Source of the DNA: Lachnospiraceae bacterium UBA3802
GTDB taxonomy: Bacteria > Bacillota > Clostridia > Lachnospirales > Lachnospiraceae
Direction: 5' to 3'
Assembly: GCA_002369155.1 (NCBI GenBank)
Contig: DFEM01000096.1
Location: 1-20,816 of the forward strand
DNA: 20,816 nt
Shown here: piece after piece, positions 1 to 7,912 of the stretch
How the letters are laid out: every line of letters begins with the position of its first letter
Numbering within the stretch: position 1 is the stretch's first letter
The notes under the pieces: model-generated
The model's database searches: none
The model's input: the letters and a program-made list of their open reading frames with translations, nothing else
Told to the model about the DNA's origin: nothing
Translations under genes and position numbers: made by a program

Positions 1-376
1 AATATGCCTGAGCGATGGCTGAGTTTAATTTATGGCTTCCAGAAGTATTGTTACCTTCGAATTTGTAGTAAATATGTGCGGGTGTTCCAAGCTTCTTCTC
101 AAGGCAGTAAGCTCTGACCAAAGGTGAAGGGCGGAACATCTTGTAAAAGTCTCTGATTTCCTGAGGGATTTCAATAAATCTGGTCTCATTGTCAAGCTCC
201 TGCTTAACGAGTTCATCGCAGAATACTGCTGATAATTCCTCTGCCGTCATCGGCTTTAATGTGCCGGGGTTGAGCAAAGGTGCGGGCTTGTTAATCATGT
301 CTGCGCGAAGGTTGTACCAAGCCTTCGGCATCTCGCTTTCTTCAAGATAAATTTTGTAAGGGATTTCCTGTGACAT
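1..376 (-). CDS. trpB2: Tryptophan synthase beta chain, TrpB2 type (partial, N-terminal 125 residues)
   Basis: The gene runs off the left edge of the window, so only the first 125 residues are visible. TrpB2 is the PLP enzyme that joins indole and serine to give tryptophan. The N-terminus (IPYKIYLEESEMPKAWYN, then RPSPLVRA) is the long form of TrpB2 rather than classical TrpB1. The PLP-lysine region is present as NTSGSHKLN, with Lys116. The ATG at 376-374 has an AAAGGAGA ribosome binding site five bases upstream. A Trp-specific T-box and its own promoter lie directly in front of it, which agrees with a tryptophan function. TrpB2 often stands alone without trpA; whether trpA follows here cannot be seen. 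Family identification is confident, the exact in vivo role less so. Confidence 0.9.
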   Translation of the reverse strand, partial: MSQEIPYKIYLEESEMPKAWYNLRADMINKPAPLLNPGTLKPMTAEELSAVFCDELVKQELDNETRFIEIPQEIRDFYKMFRPSPLVRAYCLEKKLGTPAHIYYKFEGNNTSGSHKLNSAIAQAY

Positions 377-429
377 GTCTGTCTCCTTTCATTTAAAACC
401 GCGCTTCGAGAAAAGGATTAAGAAAAATA

Positions 430-465
430 AAAAGACCTATCCTTGCTTCTTTGCAAGGACAGGTC
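430..465 (-). terminator. T-box intrinsic terminator
   Basis: On the minus strand a 13-bp stem (465-453 with 446-434, one G-U pair) closes a six-base loop and is followed by a U-run. Its 5' arm contains the antiterminator strand, as required of a T-box switch. Confidence 0.92.
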
Positions 466-706
466 TGAACTTTTAAACCTGCGGTGCCACCCTGCTTGGT
501 GAATATCACCCTCTTAGCGCATACCAACATATGCCGGATTTGTTTACGGGGTTCCAGCCCCGGCGCCTATACTCCGAATTGCTTCGTTTCCTCTTGCCCT
601 CAAAAGCCCATTCAACTTAACATTTCAATACCGCTTTCTCAGCTACGGCGATTCTCTGTATCCGAAAGAGGATAAGTCTACTTACACTTTTTCATTGGTT
701 TACAAC
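434..706 (-). promoter_or_regulatory. T-box riboswitch, tryptophan specific
   Basis: The leader of trpB2, read on the minus strand, carries the T-box core AGGGTGGCACCGC at 482-494. Stem I can be traced: AAAAG/CTTTT at the base, the AGTAGA bulge, then ACTTA pairing with TAAGT, and the apical AGAGAAT...GCTGAGAAAGCGG motif. The 3' side of the specifier loop reads GAATGGGC, giving UGG (610-608), the Trp codon. The antiterminator pairs GCAGGG (495-490) with CCTTGC (458-453), and the same CCTTGC is the upper part of the terminator 5' arm, so the two folds are mutually exclusive. Uncharged tRNA-Trp would stabilise the antiterminator and allow trpB2 transcription. Left and right limits are approximate. 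Confidence 0.93.
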
Positions 707-712
707 AATAAT

Positions 713-741
713 TTTATATCACTTCAAATTTTTTGTGTCAA
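713..741 (-). promoter_or_regulatory. Sigma-70/SigA promoter of the trpB2 T-box transcript
   Basis: TTGACA (741-736), 17 bases, TATAAA (718-713). This is a near-perfect housekeeping promoter. It lies just behind the stop codon of the upstream membrane-protein gene, so trpB2 is an independent unit even if some aro operon transcripts read into it. Confidence 0.88.
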
Positions 742-758
742 TATGTTTTCAAAAAGAA

Positions 759-2564
759 TCATCTGGGTTTAAGGATTTCGTACACAAAACCGTTGGAACT
801 TACAAATGTATCGACAACTTCGATTTTTGTTCCCGGGAAATGTTCCTCAAAATAGTAATCGAGGAAATCTCTCGTATCAAAATCAACCTGCTGATAAATA
901 ATATAAACTTTGTCTTTTTCGAGCAGCCCTTCTGTGGGAGTCTCAAATCCCCAAGCCTTCATTTTATTGTTATACCAAGGGCTGTTTGGCATCCAGCTTC
1001 CCATGTAAACATAGTTTTCATATGGTTTCTTTTCGAAGGAAAGCGTATCTTCGGTATAGTATAAATGTGACATATCAAAGAAATAGAAATTGTCGGGATG
1101 CGCCGAAAGATAATCTTCCAGTTCGACAAAACAGGTACTCATAGCCCTGGAGCCTTTAATCGTATTGTAATTATTTTTCATGACGGGAATTCCAAATCGG
1201 ATACCCGATGCTGCAATCATCAAAAGCATAATTGCAAATACAAAATTAAAGCCTGCCTTTTCAAAAATATTTTTCTTTTCTTTATCCTTTTTCCTTACAG
1301 GATTTTGCCAAAGTTCATATCTTAAGATAATTGCAATCAAAAGAAGTGCTTCGGCAATATAGATTATCTGCGTAACTCTGAAAGGGTATCTTCCGATCCA
1401 TACAAGATATACCCAGTCAACCATTCTCGCACCAATCAAAAAGCCCAAATCTCTTAAGGCTTTATATCTTTTAAGTAAAAGCGAAAGAGCAAAAACAAAA
1501 AGATATAAAAGATAAACGGGAATATTAATCGGTCTGTCCTGATATTCGAATAAATTAATATTTACTATCCCTTTTATAACACCGACTGTCTTGGAAACAA
1601 AAGAAAGCTTCTCATCTTTTTTATTATTCTTTGAAATTTCGGATAAAGCCTCCATACTGTTTGCATTAATATTTTCATCAAGAATCAAATTGTAATGTTT
1701 TGTAAGGGCTTCATATGAAGATTTCGAAATTCCGAGACTGTCATAAGCGCTTTTATTTTCCTCGTATAACGGAAAACCCGAATAATCCACAATGGATTCC
1801 CTGTCACTGTTGTATTGCCTGTAATCTTTCCATTCCTCTTTTGAATATGCCGCAAAGTCAAGCAAAAAGACTGCAATATTGGTTGCGATGAACAATGAAA
1901 AAACGATAACCGTTCTTTTCAAAAATGTTTTGTCTTTTGATTTTAAAGCATCTAAAAGCAAACCAAGAAATACAATACCGAAAAAAGGAAACAGCATAAA
2001 GAATGCCTTTTGTCTCATGCCTGCTGCCCATGCAGACAATAAAACAAACGGCAAAAGATTAAGAATAAATTCTTTGTTTCCGACTTTTTTATAATCAGTC
2101 GCAGCAAAAAGAAACAATGCTCCCGCCCCGATTATTCCGGTAGCCAAAGTATATTGTGTCATTGCGAAATACTGATAAAAGAAGCTCACAAAAGAGATAA
2201 GGAAAACAACAAAAAGAACCGCCTTTTTCCAAATATTGTCTGAAACAGACAATGTTTTATACATCATTAATACCATGGTAACGGCAATTGATGCGCATAA
2301 AAGAATTCCAAACCAGGGAACGCCGTTGCCTGTAACGGTATAAAGAAGTTTTAATACCAACCCCGAAAGAATCGTCATATGATTAAGATGCGCTTCGGGT
2401 ACTCCCGTCATTTCTCCGGAAGCGATGGTTTTTAAATAGATATTGTCGTTATCAAGTTGAAAAGGAGCAAAAAGCTGCCAAACAATAACAAGTACAAGTA
2501 CTGTTATTGCCGACAGCATAAGCATTAAATATTTGTGTTTTTGATTCTTCTTTTCTTCGATCAT
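759..2564 (-). CDS. Polytopic membrane protein of unknown function, last gene of the aro operon
   Basis: I do not recognise a named family. The 601-residue protein has a basic N-terminal tail, a first membrane helix at about 13-35, then roughly 11 further helices up to about residue 456. There is a large hydrophilic loop at about 237-345 and a soluble C-terminal domain of about 145 residues. The loop after the first helix holds an acidic pair (LDNDNIYL, about 37-44). That layout, many helices with acidic residues in the first outer loop and a C-terminal outer domain, resembles GT-C-type glycosyltransferases; this is only an architectural resemblance. It follows aroF by 19 bases on the same strand, so it is probably cotranscribed with aromatic amino acid genes. 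No transporter signature was recognised, so a transport role is only a guess from context. Confidence 0.85.
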   Translation of the reverse strand: MIEEKKNQKHKYLMLMLSAITVLVLVIVWQLFAPFQLDNDNIYLKTIASGEMTGVPEAHLNHMTILSGLVLKLLYTVTGNGVPWFGILLCASIAVTMVLMMYKTLSVSDNIWKKAVLFVVFLISFVSFFYQYFAMTQYTLATGIIGAGALFLFAATDYKKVGNKEFILNLLPFVLLSAWAAGMRQKAFFMLFPFFGIVFLGLLLDALKSKDKTFLKRTVIVFSLFIATNIAVFLLDFAAYSKEEWKDYRQYNSDRESIVDYSGFPLYEENKSAYDSLGISKSSYEALTKHYNLILDENINANSMEALSEISKNNKKDEKLSFVSKTVGVIKGIVNINLFEYQDRPINIPVYLLYLFVFALSLLLKRYKALRDLGFLIGARMVDWVYLVWIGRYPFRVTQIIYIAEALLLIAIILRYELWQNPVRKKDKEKKNIFEKAGFNFVFAIMLLMIAASGIRFGIPVMKNNYNTIKGSRAMSTCFVELEDYLSAHPDNFYFFDMSHLYYTEDTLSFEKKPYENYVYMGSWMPNSPWYNNKMKAWGFETPTEGLLEKDKVYIIYQQVDFDTRDFLDYYFEEHFPGTKIEVVDTFVSSNGFVYEILKPR

Positions 2565-2583
2565 AATATCTGAAAACTGTCAA

Positions 2584-3612
2584 TTAAAGCAAATCCGCAA
2601 TTTCATAGATGAGTTTTTCTGTCTTCTCCCATCCGAGGCAGGGATCGGTGATGGACTTTCCGTAAACGCCGTCGCCGATTTTCTGACAGCCGTCTTCGAT
2701 GTAGCTTTCAACCATGAAGCCTTTAAGGATTTTCTTAACTCTCTCATCATGTCTTGTGGAGTAAAGAACATCTTTGATGATTCTGGGCTGCTCGAAAGGA
2801 TTCTTTCCGGAGTTCGCATGATTGGTATCGATAATAACCGCAGGGTTTGTAAGGTTTCTCTCATCATACGCATCGCAGAGTCTGATTAAATCCTCGAAAT
2901 GGTAGTTGGGCTGGGACTCGCCGTGCTTGTTGGTATAGCCTCTGAGGATTGCATGAGCATAAGGATTTCCTTCTGAATGAACTTCCCATCCTCTGTAAAT
3001 GAATGAATGTGCATTCTGAGCTGCCAGAATACCGTTCATCATAACACTTATATCGCCACTGGTAGGATTCTTCATACCTACGGGCGCATCTATTCCGCTT
3101 GCCGTAAGACGGTGCTGCTGATCCTCTACAGATCTTGCTCCGACTGCAACATATGCAAGCACATCATCAAGGTATTGATAGTTCTCGGGATAAAGCATCT
3201 CGTCTGCACACGCAAAACCGGTCTCTTCGATTGCACGCATGTGCATGTGTCTTGTCGCAATGATACCTTTGAATAGATCGGATTTTTCATTGGGATTGGG
3301 CTGATGAAGCATGCCCTTGTATCCTTCTCCCGTTGTTCTCGGTTTGTTGGTATAGATTCTCGGAACGATAATAATCTTATCGGCAACTTTTTCCTGAATG
3401 GGGCAGAGTCTTGAAATATAATCTATTACACTGTCCTCGTTATCCGCGGAACAGGGTCCGATGATAAGAATCAATTTGTCGCTTCTTCCGGAAAATACGG
3501 ATTCCATCTGTGCTTTTCTGTTTTCAACTAGTTCGCCCATCTTACCGGTCATCGGATACATTTCTTTTAATTCTGCAGGCAGTGCCAGTTTTTTAATAAA
3601 ATTTAGTCTCAT
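2584..3612 (-). CDS. aroF: 3-deoxy-7-phosphoheptulonate (DAHP) synthase, class I AroFGH type
   Basis: DAHP synthase condenses PEP with erythrose-4-phosphate, the first committed step of the shikimate pathway, in the cytoplasm. Counting from the ATG at 3612, GPCSA (from 52, metal-binding Cys54), PRIYTNKPRTTGEGYKG (about 84-100), GARSVEDQQHR (158-168), MKNPTSG (180-186) and DTNHANSGK (262-270) match the AroF/G/H family. The 342-residue length is normal for it. A GTG at 3621 would add three residues. I prefer the ATG because the purine-rich GGGAGAAAGGATA is 23 bases from it but only about 9 if the small hairpin between them folds. The gene is 40 bases behind tyrA and 19 bases ahead of the membrane-protein gene. 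Feedback specificity (Phe, Tyr or Trp) cannot be read with confidence. Confidence 0.95.
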   Translation of the reverse strand: MRLNFIKKLALPAELKEMYPMTGKMGELVENRKAQMESVFSGRSDKLILIIGPCSADNEDSVIDYISRLCPIQEKVADKIIIVPRIYTNKPRTTGEGYKGMLHQPNPNEKSDLFKGIIATRHMHMRAIEETGFACADEMLYPENYQYLDDVLAYVAVGARSVEDQQHRLTASGIDAPVGMKNPTSGDISVMMNGILAAQNAHSFIYRGWEVHSEGNPYAHAILRGYTNKHGESQPNYHFEDLIRLCDAYDERNLTNPAVIIDTNHANSGKNPFEQPRIIKDVLYSTRHDERVKKILKGFMVESYIEDGCQKIGDGVYGKSITDPCLGWEKTEKLIYEIADLL

Positions 3613-3655
3613 TTTCGTCACAGCGAATTATCGCTTATCCTTTCTCCCTTTGGGA
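3613..3655 (-). promoter_or_regulatory. Structured intergenic element, copy A, in front of aroF
   Basis: On the minus strand this stretch reads: a short hairpin TCCC-AAA-GGGA, the purine run GGGAGAAAGGATA, a perfect 5-bp hairpin AGCGA-TAAT-TCGCT, then GTGACGAAA and the aroF ATG. A second copy with the same order stands in front of aroQ. Folding of the second hairpin would bring the purine run to about 9 bases from the ATG, so it may set ribosome access. The function is inferred. Confidence 0.5.
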
Positions 3656-3661
3656 ATACAC

Positions 3662-4537
3662 TTATTTGTTTTTATTGTTCTGATTGAATTTGGATCTTCT
3701 CTTTGTGGAAAGTCTCATCTTTTCTTTAATTGCTTCCTGATCGTCTTTATCGATGAGATTTCTTAGTTGTGTCAGTTCGTTTATAAACAAATCCATCTCT
3801 TTAAGAAGCGGTTCTTTGTTGACATGGAAAAGTTCACTCCACATGTTTTCGTTTATTCTTGCAATTCGTGTAAGGTCTCTGAACGAATCACCCGTATAGT
3901 CCTTTAAATGCTCGTTGTCCTTGCATGTCATAAGCGAAATAGCGATACAGTGAGTAAGCTGCGATACATACGCAATCATCTCATCATGCTCTTCGGGGCT
4001 TAATATGCTGACTTTGTTAAAGCCAAGAATCTGTCCGAGATTTTCGCACCAGAGGATGGCTTCCTCGGTATTTTTATCCGTCGGTACAACAATGTAGTTG
4101 GCATCTCTGAATATTCGATCGTCTGCATTTTCCACACCGCTTGTTTCCTTGCCGGCCATCGGATGTGCCGCTATGAATTCTGCCTTGTCACCGAGTATTT
4201 CCTGAATCTTATATACGATGCAGCTTTTAACACCGGTAACATCCGTCAAGCGAATGCCTTCCTTCATGTTGTCAACATGATTTTTCACCCATTCGATGGC
4301 AGCATTCGGATAGAGCGCAAGTATTATGCAGTCTGCTTCCTTTACGAAAGAAGCCTCATTTTCTTCCTTAAATGTGCCGTCGTCGATAATGTTATTGTCT
4401 ATGGCAAATTTGATTGTATCTTCGCTTTTATCGATGGCAGTCACGCGACATCCAATCCTTTTTAAAGCTTTCGCATAGCTTCCGCCCATAAGGCCGAGAC
4501 CGACTATAAGGACGTTTTGTTTGTTAATCCATTCCAT
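3662..4537 (-). CDS. tyrA: Prephenate dehydrogenase
   Basis: TyrA oxidatively decarboxylates prephenate to 4-hydroxyphenylpyruvate with NAD(P), giving the tyrosine precursor. The N-terminal Rossmann motif GLGLMGGS is at 13-20, with Asp36 at the end of the second strand (AIDKS), which favours NAD. AAHPMAGKETSG (His125) and SQLTHCIA (His196) carry the conserved histidines, followed by SFRDLTRIA. At 291 residues it has the dehydrogenase domain only: the C-terminal ACT domain seen in many Bacillota TyrA proteins is absent, so direct Tyr feedback through that domain is not expected. The tail is strongly basic. The ATG at 4537 starts right at the MEW...VLIVGLG beginning typical of the family; AAGAAAGGG lies about 16 bases upstream, further than usual. 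Confidence 0.95.
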   Translation of the reverse strand: MEWINKQNVLIVGLGLMGGSYAKALKRIGCRVTAIDKSEDTIKFAIDNNIIDDGTFKEENEASFVKEADCIILALYPNAAIEWVKNHVDNMKEGIRLTDVTGVKSCIVYKIQEILGDKAEFIAAHPMAGKETSGVENADDRIFRDANYIVVPTDKNTEEAILWCENLGQILGFNKVSILSPEEHDEMIAYVSQLTHCIAISLMTCKDNEHLKDYTGDSFRDLTRIARINENMWSELFHVNKEPLLKEMDLFINELTQLRNLIDKDDQEAIKEKMRLSTKRRSKFNQNNKNK

Positions 4538-4669
4538 GATTTATACGAGCCTGAACCCTTTCTTTCTTTATTTGTTATATGTTATTCTCTGTTAATTATT
4601 TGATATTTATTATTTATTATTCCTTATTTTTATCTCTTGTTTATTCCTGTTTTTCAATTTAATAATATC
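4538..4669 (-). other. AT-rich spacer between aroA and tyrA
   Basis: This is the longest gap between the operon's enzyme genes (132 bases). It is very AT-rich and, on the minus strand, almost pyrimidine-poor with repeated AATAA-like runs. I see no terminator hairpin, no open reading frame and no promoter that I would defend. Confidence 0.6.
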
Positions 4670-5956
4670 CTAATCCGACACGGAAATGCCGAGCTTTTTG
4701 ATATCTTCAAAGAATCCGGGATAACTCTTTCTTACTGCTTCGGCCTCCGTTATTTTGCCTCCTGTTAATGATAAAAGGAGGGATAACGACATTACGATTC
4801 TGTGATCGTTGTGTCCGCAAAGTTCTTCGCTTGGAGTTTGTATTCCGCTTCCGATTTCAATGCTGTTTTCTTCCATGTGTGTTTTTATTCCAAACTTTGC
4901 AAGCTCCTCACACATGACACTTCCGCGATCGCTCTCTTTAATCTTAAGTCTCGCTGTGGAAGTGAATATTCCACCGTTGTTGGCTGCTGCCACTGCAAAG
5001 AGCACGGGTCCGAGATCCGGACAGTCCGCTATGTCAAGCGTGGCCTTTTCAAGAAGAAGCTTCTCGAAATAATCCTTGTATATCTTATCGCCCTGAAGGC
5101 TTTCTTCGTTTAATCCAAGCACCTTAACTTCGCCGCCGATAAGATTAAAAGCATCCAGAAAAGCGGCATTGGAATAATCGCCTTCGACTTCGATGTTTCT
5201 GTTTATGAAACAGCAGCCCTCTTTAACATAAAGAGTATTTTCATCAAGCCACCCGGTATTTATGCCGAACTCGTTTAATGCCTGAATCGTCATATTGATA
5301 TACGATCTGCTTTCAACGGGAGGAATAAGCTTTATGCTTCCTCCTTTTCCTTTAACGGATAATGCAAGAAGAAGGCCTGTTATAAACTGGCTGCTTATAT
5401 TTCCCGCAACCTCAAAATCCGTATCGTTTAACGGACCTTTTATCGCAATTTTATCATCCAGACGTTTAAAGAAACATTCACCGTTTCTGTCATCATCATT
5501 ATTTTGCAATTTTGAACCGTCTGCTGAATTCAGTATACTCTCATAAATTCCGAAAGGTCTTTTTCTTAAAGTTTCGCTTCCGTAAAATTCACTTGTAACG
5601 GGAAGAATCATCGCGATTCCCATAAAGAAACGCATCGTGCTTCCTGATTCGCGACATTCAAATACTAAATGTGTATTATCATCTGCTTTTTTATCTGCAT
5701 ATTCCGCGCCAAAGTATTGATTCAAAATACTGTCTTTTCCGTCGACAAAAACATTTGATCCATCCACTCTGACATTGGCTCCGAGTGTCTTAATACAATC
5801 GATTGTAGCTTTTATGTCTTCCGAAAAATCAACATTGGAAATAACACTCTCGCCCTTTGTCAATGCTGCGCAGATGATGTATCTGTGCGCCATGCTTTTT
5901 GAGGGCGGCGCTTTAACTGTTCCTTTTGCAATTGATTTATTAATTATTTTTTCCAT
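4670..5956 (-). CDS. aroA: 3-phosphoshikimate 1-carboxyvinyltransferase (EPSP synthase)
   Basis: EPSP synthase transfers enolpyruvate from PEP to shikimate-3-phosphate. Family motifs are all present: PPSKSMAHR (17-25, Lys20 and Arg25), RESGSTMRF (102-110), the SSQF region of the second half, KESDR, GHNDHRIVM and the terminal KSYPGFFED. The 428-residue length is normal. A polar insert of about 20 residues rich in Asp/Asn sits near 143-163, where many homologues are shorter. The start ATG follows the stop of the upstream ACT-MBL gene by one base (TAAAATG), and no good ribosome binding site is visible, so translation is probably coupled to that gene. Confidence 0.95.
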   Translation of the reverse strand: MEKIINKSIAKGTVKAPPSKSMAHRYIICAALTKGESVISNVDFSEDIKATIDCIKTLGANVRVDGSNVFVDGKDSILNQYFGAEYADKKADDNTHLVFECRESGSTMRFFMGIAMILPVTSEFYGSETLRKRPFGIYESILNSADGSKLQNNDDDRNGECFFKRLDDKIAIKGPLNDTDFEVAGNISSQFITGLLLALSVKGKGGSIKLIPPVESRSYINMTIQALNEFGINTGWLDENTLYVKEGCCFINRNIEVEGDYSNAAFLDAFNLIGGEVKVLGLNEESLQGDKIYKDYFEKLLLEKATLDIADCPDLGPVLFAVAAANNGGIFTSTARLKIKESDRGSVMCEELAKFGIKTHMEENSIEIGSGIQTPSEELCGHNDHRIVMSLSLLLSLTGGKITEAEAVRKSYPGFFEDIKKLGISVSD

Positions 5957-5957
5957 T

Positions 5958-7397
5958 TTAGTCTACTCTGAGGCTGTATTCCTTTACCTGACCGTGAGCT
6001 CCGAAAACTTTCCATTCTCCGACTCCCAGTCTTTGCATGATTGCCTTTCTCTCTTCAGCGCATAATTGCGGATCGGTATCAACTGACGTCATCAAAACCG
6101 GAGCATATTTATTATACTCAGCCTGCTCGGGTGTCATTTGATGAACATTGACATATATATCTCCCGTAAAAGCTATCTTGCGGGCGTAATCAATAAGTAC
6201 CGTCTCTCCGGGAAGATGTCCGCCCTTGCCCTGATAAACTTCAAAATGCAATTCTTTGAAATCAAAGAATCCTATCTGCTCAAGGACTTCCTCCTGATTA
6301 TGTCTCGTCTCCCCGAGAGTTATTATTTTCTCTGACTTTGCCGGAGAATATAATGTTAAAGTCTTACAGATATTGACATAGGGTTTGTGAAGCGGATTTT
6401 GTTCTCTAAATCCGTTTTCACCGTTTTCTTCAGCCTCAAGACACTCTTTAGTTAGTCCCGAAGCATATATCTCATCAAAAAGATTTAACAATCCGCAATG
6501 ATCGACATCCGCATGCGTCACGAAAATCCTTTTTTTGATATTGTCATAATCCGGAACAATCTTTTTAAATAGAGCCTGCATTTCTTCCTTGTACAATGCA
6601 TATCCGCAATCGACAAAAAGCACTTCATCCATACTTTTAATAATAGCCGTATTGCTTCCGCAGGGAGGCTCAATCAAAGTAACAGAAGTTTTGTCCGTAA
6701 TATCATATCTGCTGATTCTTGGCTTGAATTCTTCTTTTCTGCATTTGGACAAAAGTTCCGCAAATTTGCTTATGCTCTCAAATGTTTTGAAAGAAGATAC
6801 TCCTTTTTCGTCAAGCATCTGCATAATGAGATTGGAATTAACAAGCAAATCGTTCCTTTTTTCTTCGGGAAGATCCGAAAGCTGCATGAGTCCCGATACA
6901 AATGACTGGTAGAAAATACTGTTGTCAAATACTCTTTCGGAATGATTATAATCAATAACTCTTACGGGACAGATTTCCTGTGCTTCCTTAAGAAAATCTT
7001 CGATATTCTGCTCGTTTTCCACAAACAATCCCATTTTGAATGCCTGATAAGACGAGCCGTTTTCCTGCGAACTGATGTATGAAATATTCAATCGATAACT
7101 GTCTATCAATCGAAGAATCCTTGTTACGCTGCCGGGTTCATCCTTTAACATGAATTCCAAAAGCACTATGCTCTTGTTATTCTTTTCGCTTCGTAGATAC
7201 CCGATTTTCTCAAGTTCTATGTCTGCTTTTTTTAATTGTTCTTCTTCGCCTTCGGCATCTATGAAAAGCGTATGCGAATCAATCGCTTTATTGTAGCTGA
7301 CGCGTGTGATATTTATTCCGAACGATGCGAGGCATTCGCTTGCTTTTAAGAAAGCTCCGATATGGTTTGGCATCGTTGTTATATATGTTTTTCTCAT
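5958..7397 (-). CDS. Tandem ACT domain protein fused to a metallo-beta-lactamase-fold domain
   Basis: The 479-residue protein has three parts. Two ACT-like domains occupy about 1-72 and 77-148; the second contains DEPGSVTRILRLI, the usual ligand-loop region. A helical linker (150-235) leads to a metallo-beta-lactamase fold (about 238-479). The metal site looks complete but variant: THADVDH gives His295, Asp297, Asp299 and His300 in place of the usual HxHxDH, followed by His394 (GGHLPGE), Asp413 (FTGD) and His468 (AHG). ACT domains usually bind amino acids and regulate the attached enzyme. The gene lies between aroQ and aroA, 25 bases after the first and one base before the second, so it is almost certainly part of the aromatic operon. 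The substrate is unknown to me; none of the classical pathway steps is left for it. Confidence 0.88.
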   Translation of the reverse strand: MRKTYITTMPNHIGAFLKASECLASFGINITRVSYNKAIDSHTLFIDAEGEEEQLKKADIELEKIGYLRSEKNNKSIVLLEFMLKDEPGSVTRILRLIDSYRLNISYISSQENGSSYQAFKMGLFVENEQNIEDFLKEAQEICPVRVIDYNHSERVFDNSIFYQSFVSGLMQLSDLPEEKRNDLLVNSNLIMQMLDEKGVSSFKTFESISKFAELLSKCRKEEFKPRISRYDITDKTSVTLIEPPCGSNTAIIKSMDEVLFVDCGYALYKEEMQALFKKIVPDYDNIKKRIFVTHADVDHCGLLNLFDEIYASGLTKECLEAEENGENGFREQNPLHKPYVNICKTLTLYSPAKSEKIITLGETRHNQEEVLEQIGFFDFKELHFEVYQGKGGHLPGETVLIDYARKIAFTGDIYVNVHQMTPEQAEYNKYAPVLMTSVDTDPQLCAEERKAIMQRLGVGEWKVFGAHGQVKEYSLRVD

Positions 7398-7422
7398 TTT
7401 TTACCCGATGTTTTTCTTTTGA

Positions 7423-7860
7423 TTACTTTTCTTCGTACTGTAAAAGATAATCAATGGCTTCAAGATATCCGTCCAATCCGTGCCCTGAAATAGTTTTCTG
7501 ACATGCGGCTCTTATATAGCTTATCTGTCTGAAATCTTCTCTTGAATCAACATCCGAGATATGCACTTCAACCATTGGGATTCCTACGGCTTTGGCGGCA
7601 TCGAGAATTGCCACGCTTGTATGTGTATATGCTCCGGGATTTATGACTATACCGTCAATGACTTTATAACTCTCCTGAATCCAGTCAACCAAATCGCCCT
7701 CATGATTGCTTTGCATTATCTGAACATTTACGCCTACCACTTCGGCATAATTTTCTATCATTTCGCAAAGAGATTTATAATCGGTCTTTCCGTAGATATC
7801 AGGTTCTCTGATTCCAAGCATGTTTAAATTCGGTCCGTTGATTACACGTATTGTTTTCAT
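7423..7860 (-). CDS. aroQ: 3-dehydroquinate dehydratase, type II
   Basis: AroQ dehydrates 3-dehydroquinate to 3-dehydroshikimate. The 145-residue size and the motifs GPNLNMLGIREPDIYG (9-24, catalytic Tyr23), SNHEG (51-55), INPGAYTHTSVAI and VEVHISD (His100) are those of the small type II enzyme, which forms dodecamers. Arg106 (DSRE) and the ISGHGLDGY end also match. The ATG at 7860 has only a weak GAAG upstream; a purine-rich GGGAGAGAGGATA lies beyond a hairpin, as in front of aroF. It is cotranscribed with aroE-aroK upstream and the ACT-MBL gene downstream. Confidence 0.96.
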   Translation of the reverse strand: MKTIRVINGPNLNMLGIREPDIYGKTDYKSLCEMIENYAEVVGVNVQIMQSNHEGDLVDWIQESYKVIDGIVINPGAYTHTSVAILDAAKAVGIPMVEVHISDVDSREDFRQISYIRAACQKTISGHGLDGYLEAIDYLLQYEEK

Positions 7861-7910
7861 ATTTCTTCACGATCCGAATTAATCGGATTATCCTCTCTCC
7901 CAAAGCTGGG
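7861..7910 (-). promoter_or_regulatory. Structured intergenic element, copy B, in front of aroQ
   Basis: On the minus strand: hairpin CCCA-GCTT-TGGG, purine run GGGAGAGAGGATA, hairpin ATCCGA-TTAAT-TCGGAT, then CGTGAAGAAAT and the aroQ ATG. The layout and the purine run (12 of 13 bases identical) repeat those of copy A at 3613-3655. The hairpin arms differ in sequence but keep their pairing, which suggests the structure matters. Confidence 0.5.
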
Positions 7911-7912
7911 TT

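Noticed and set aside
735..1325. Plus-strand open frames opposite the membrane-protein gene
   Set aside because: They are antisense shadows of a long, hydrophobic, well-formed minus-strand gene and have no ribosome binding sites.
5958..7397. Beta-lactamase or antibiotic resistance role for the MBL-fold protein
   Set aside because: The fold is shared by many hydrolases; the HxDxDH variant, the ACT domains and the operon context point elsewhere.
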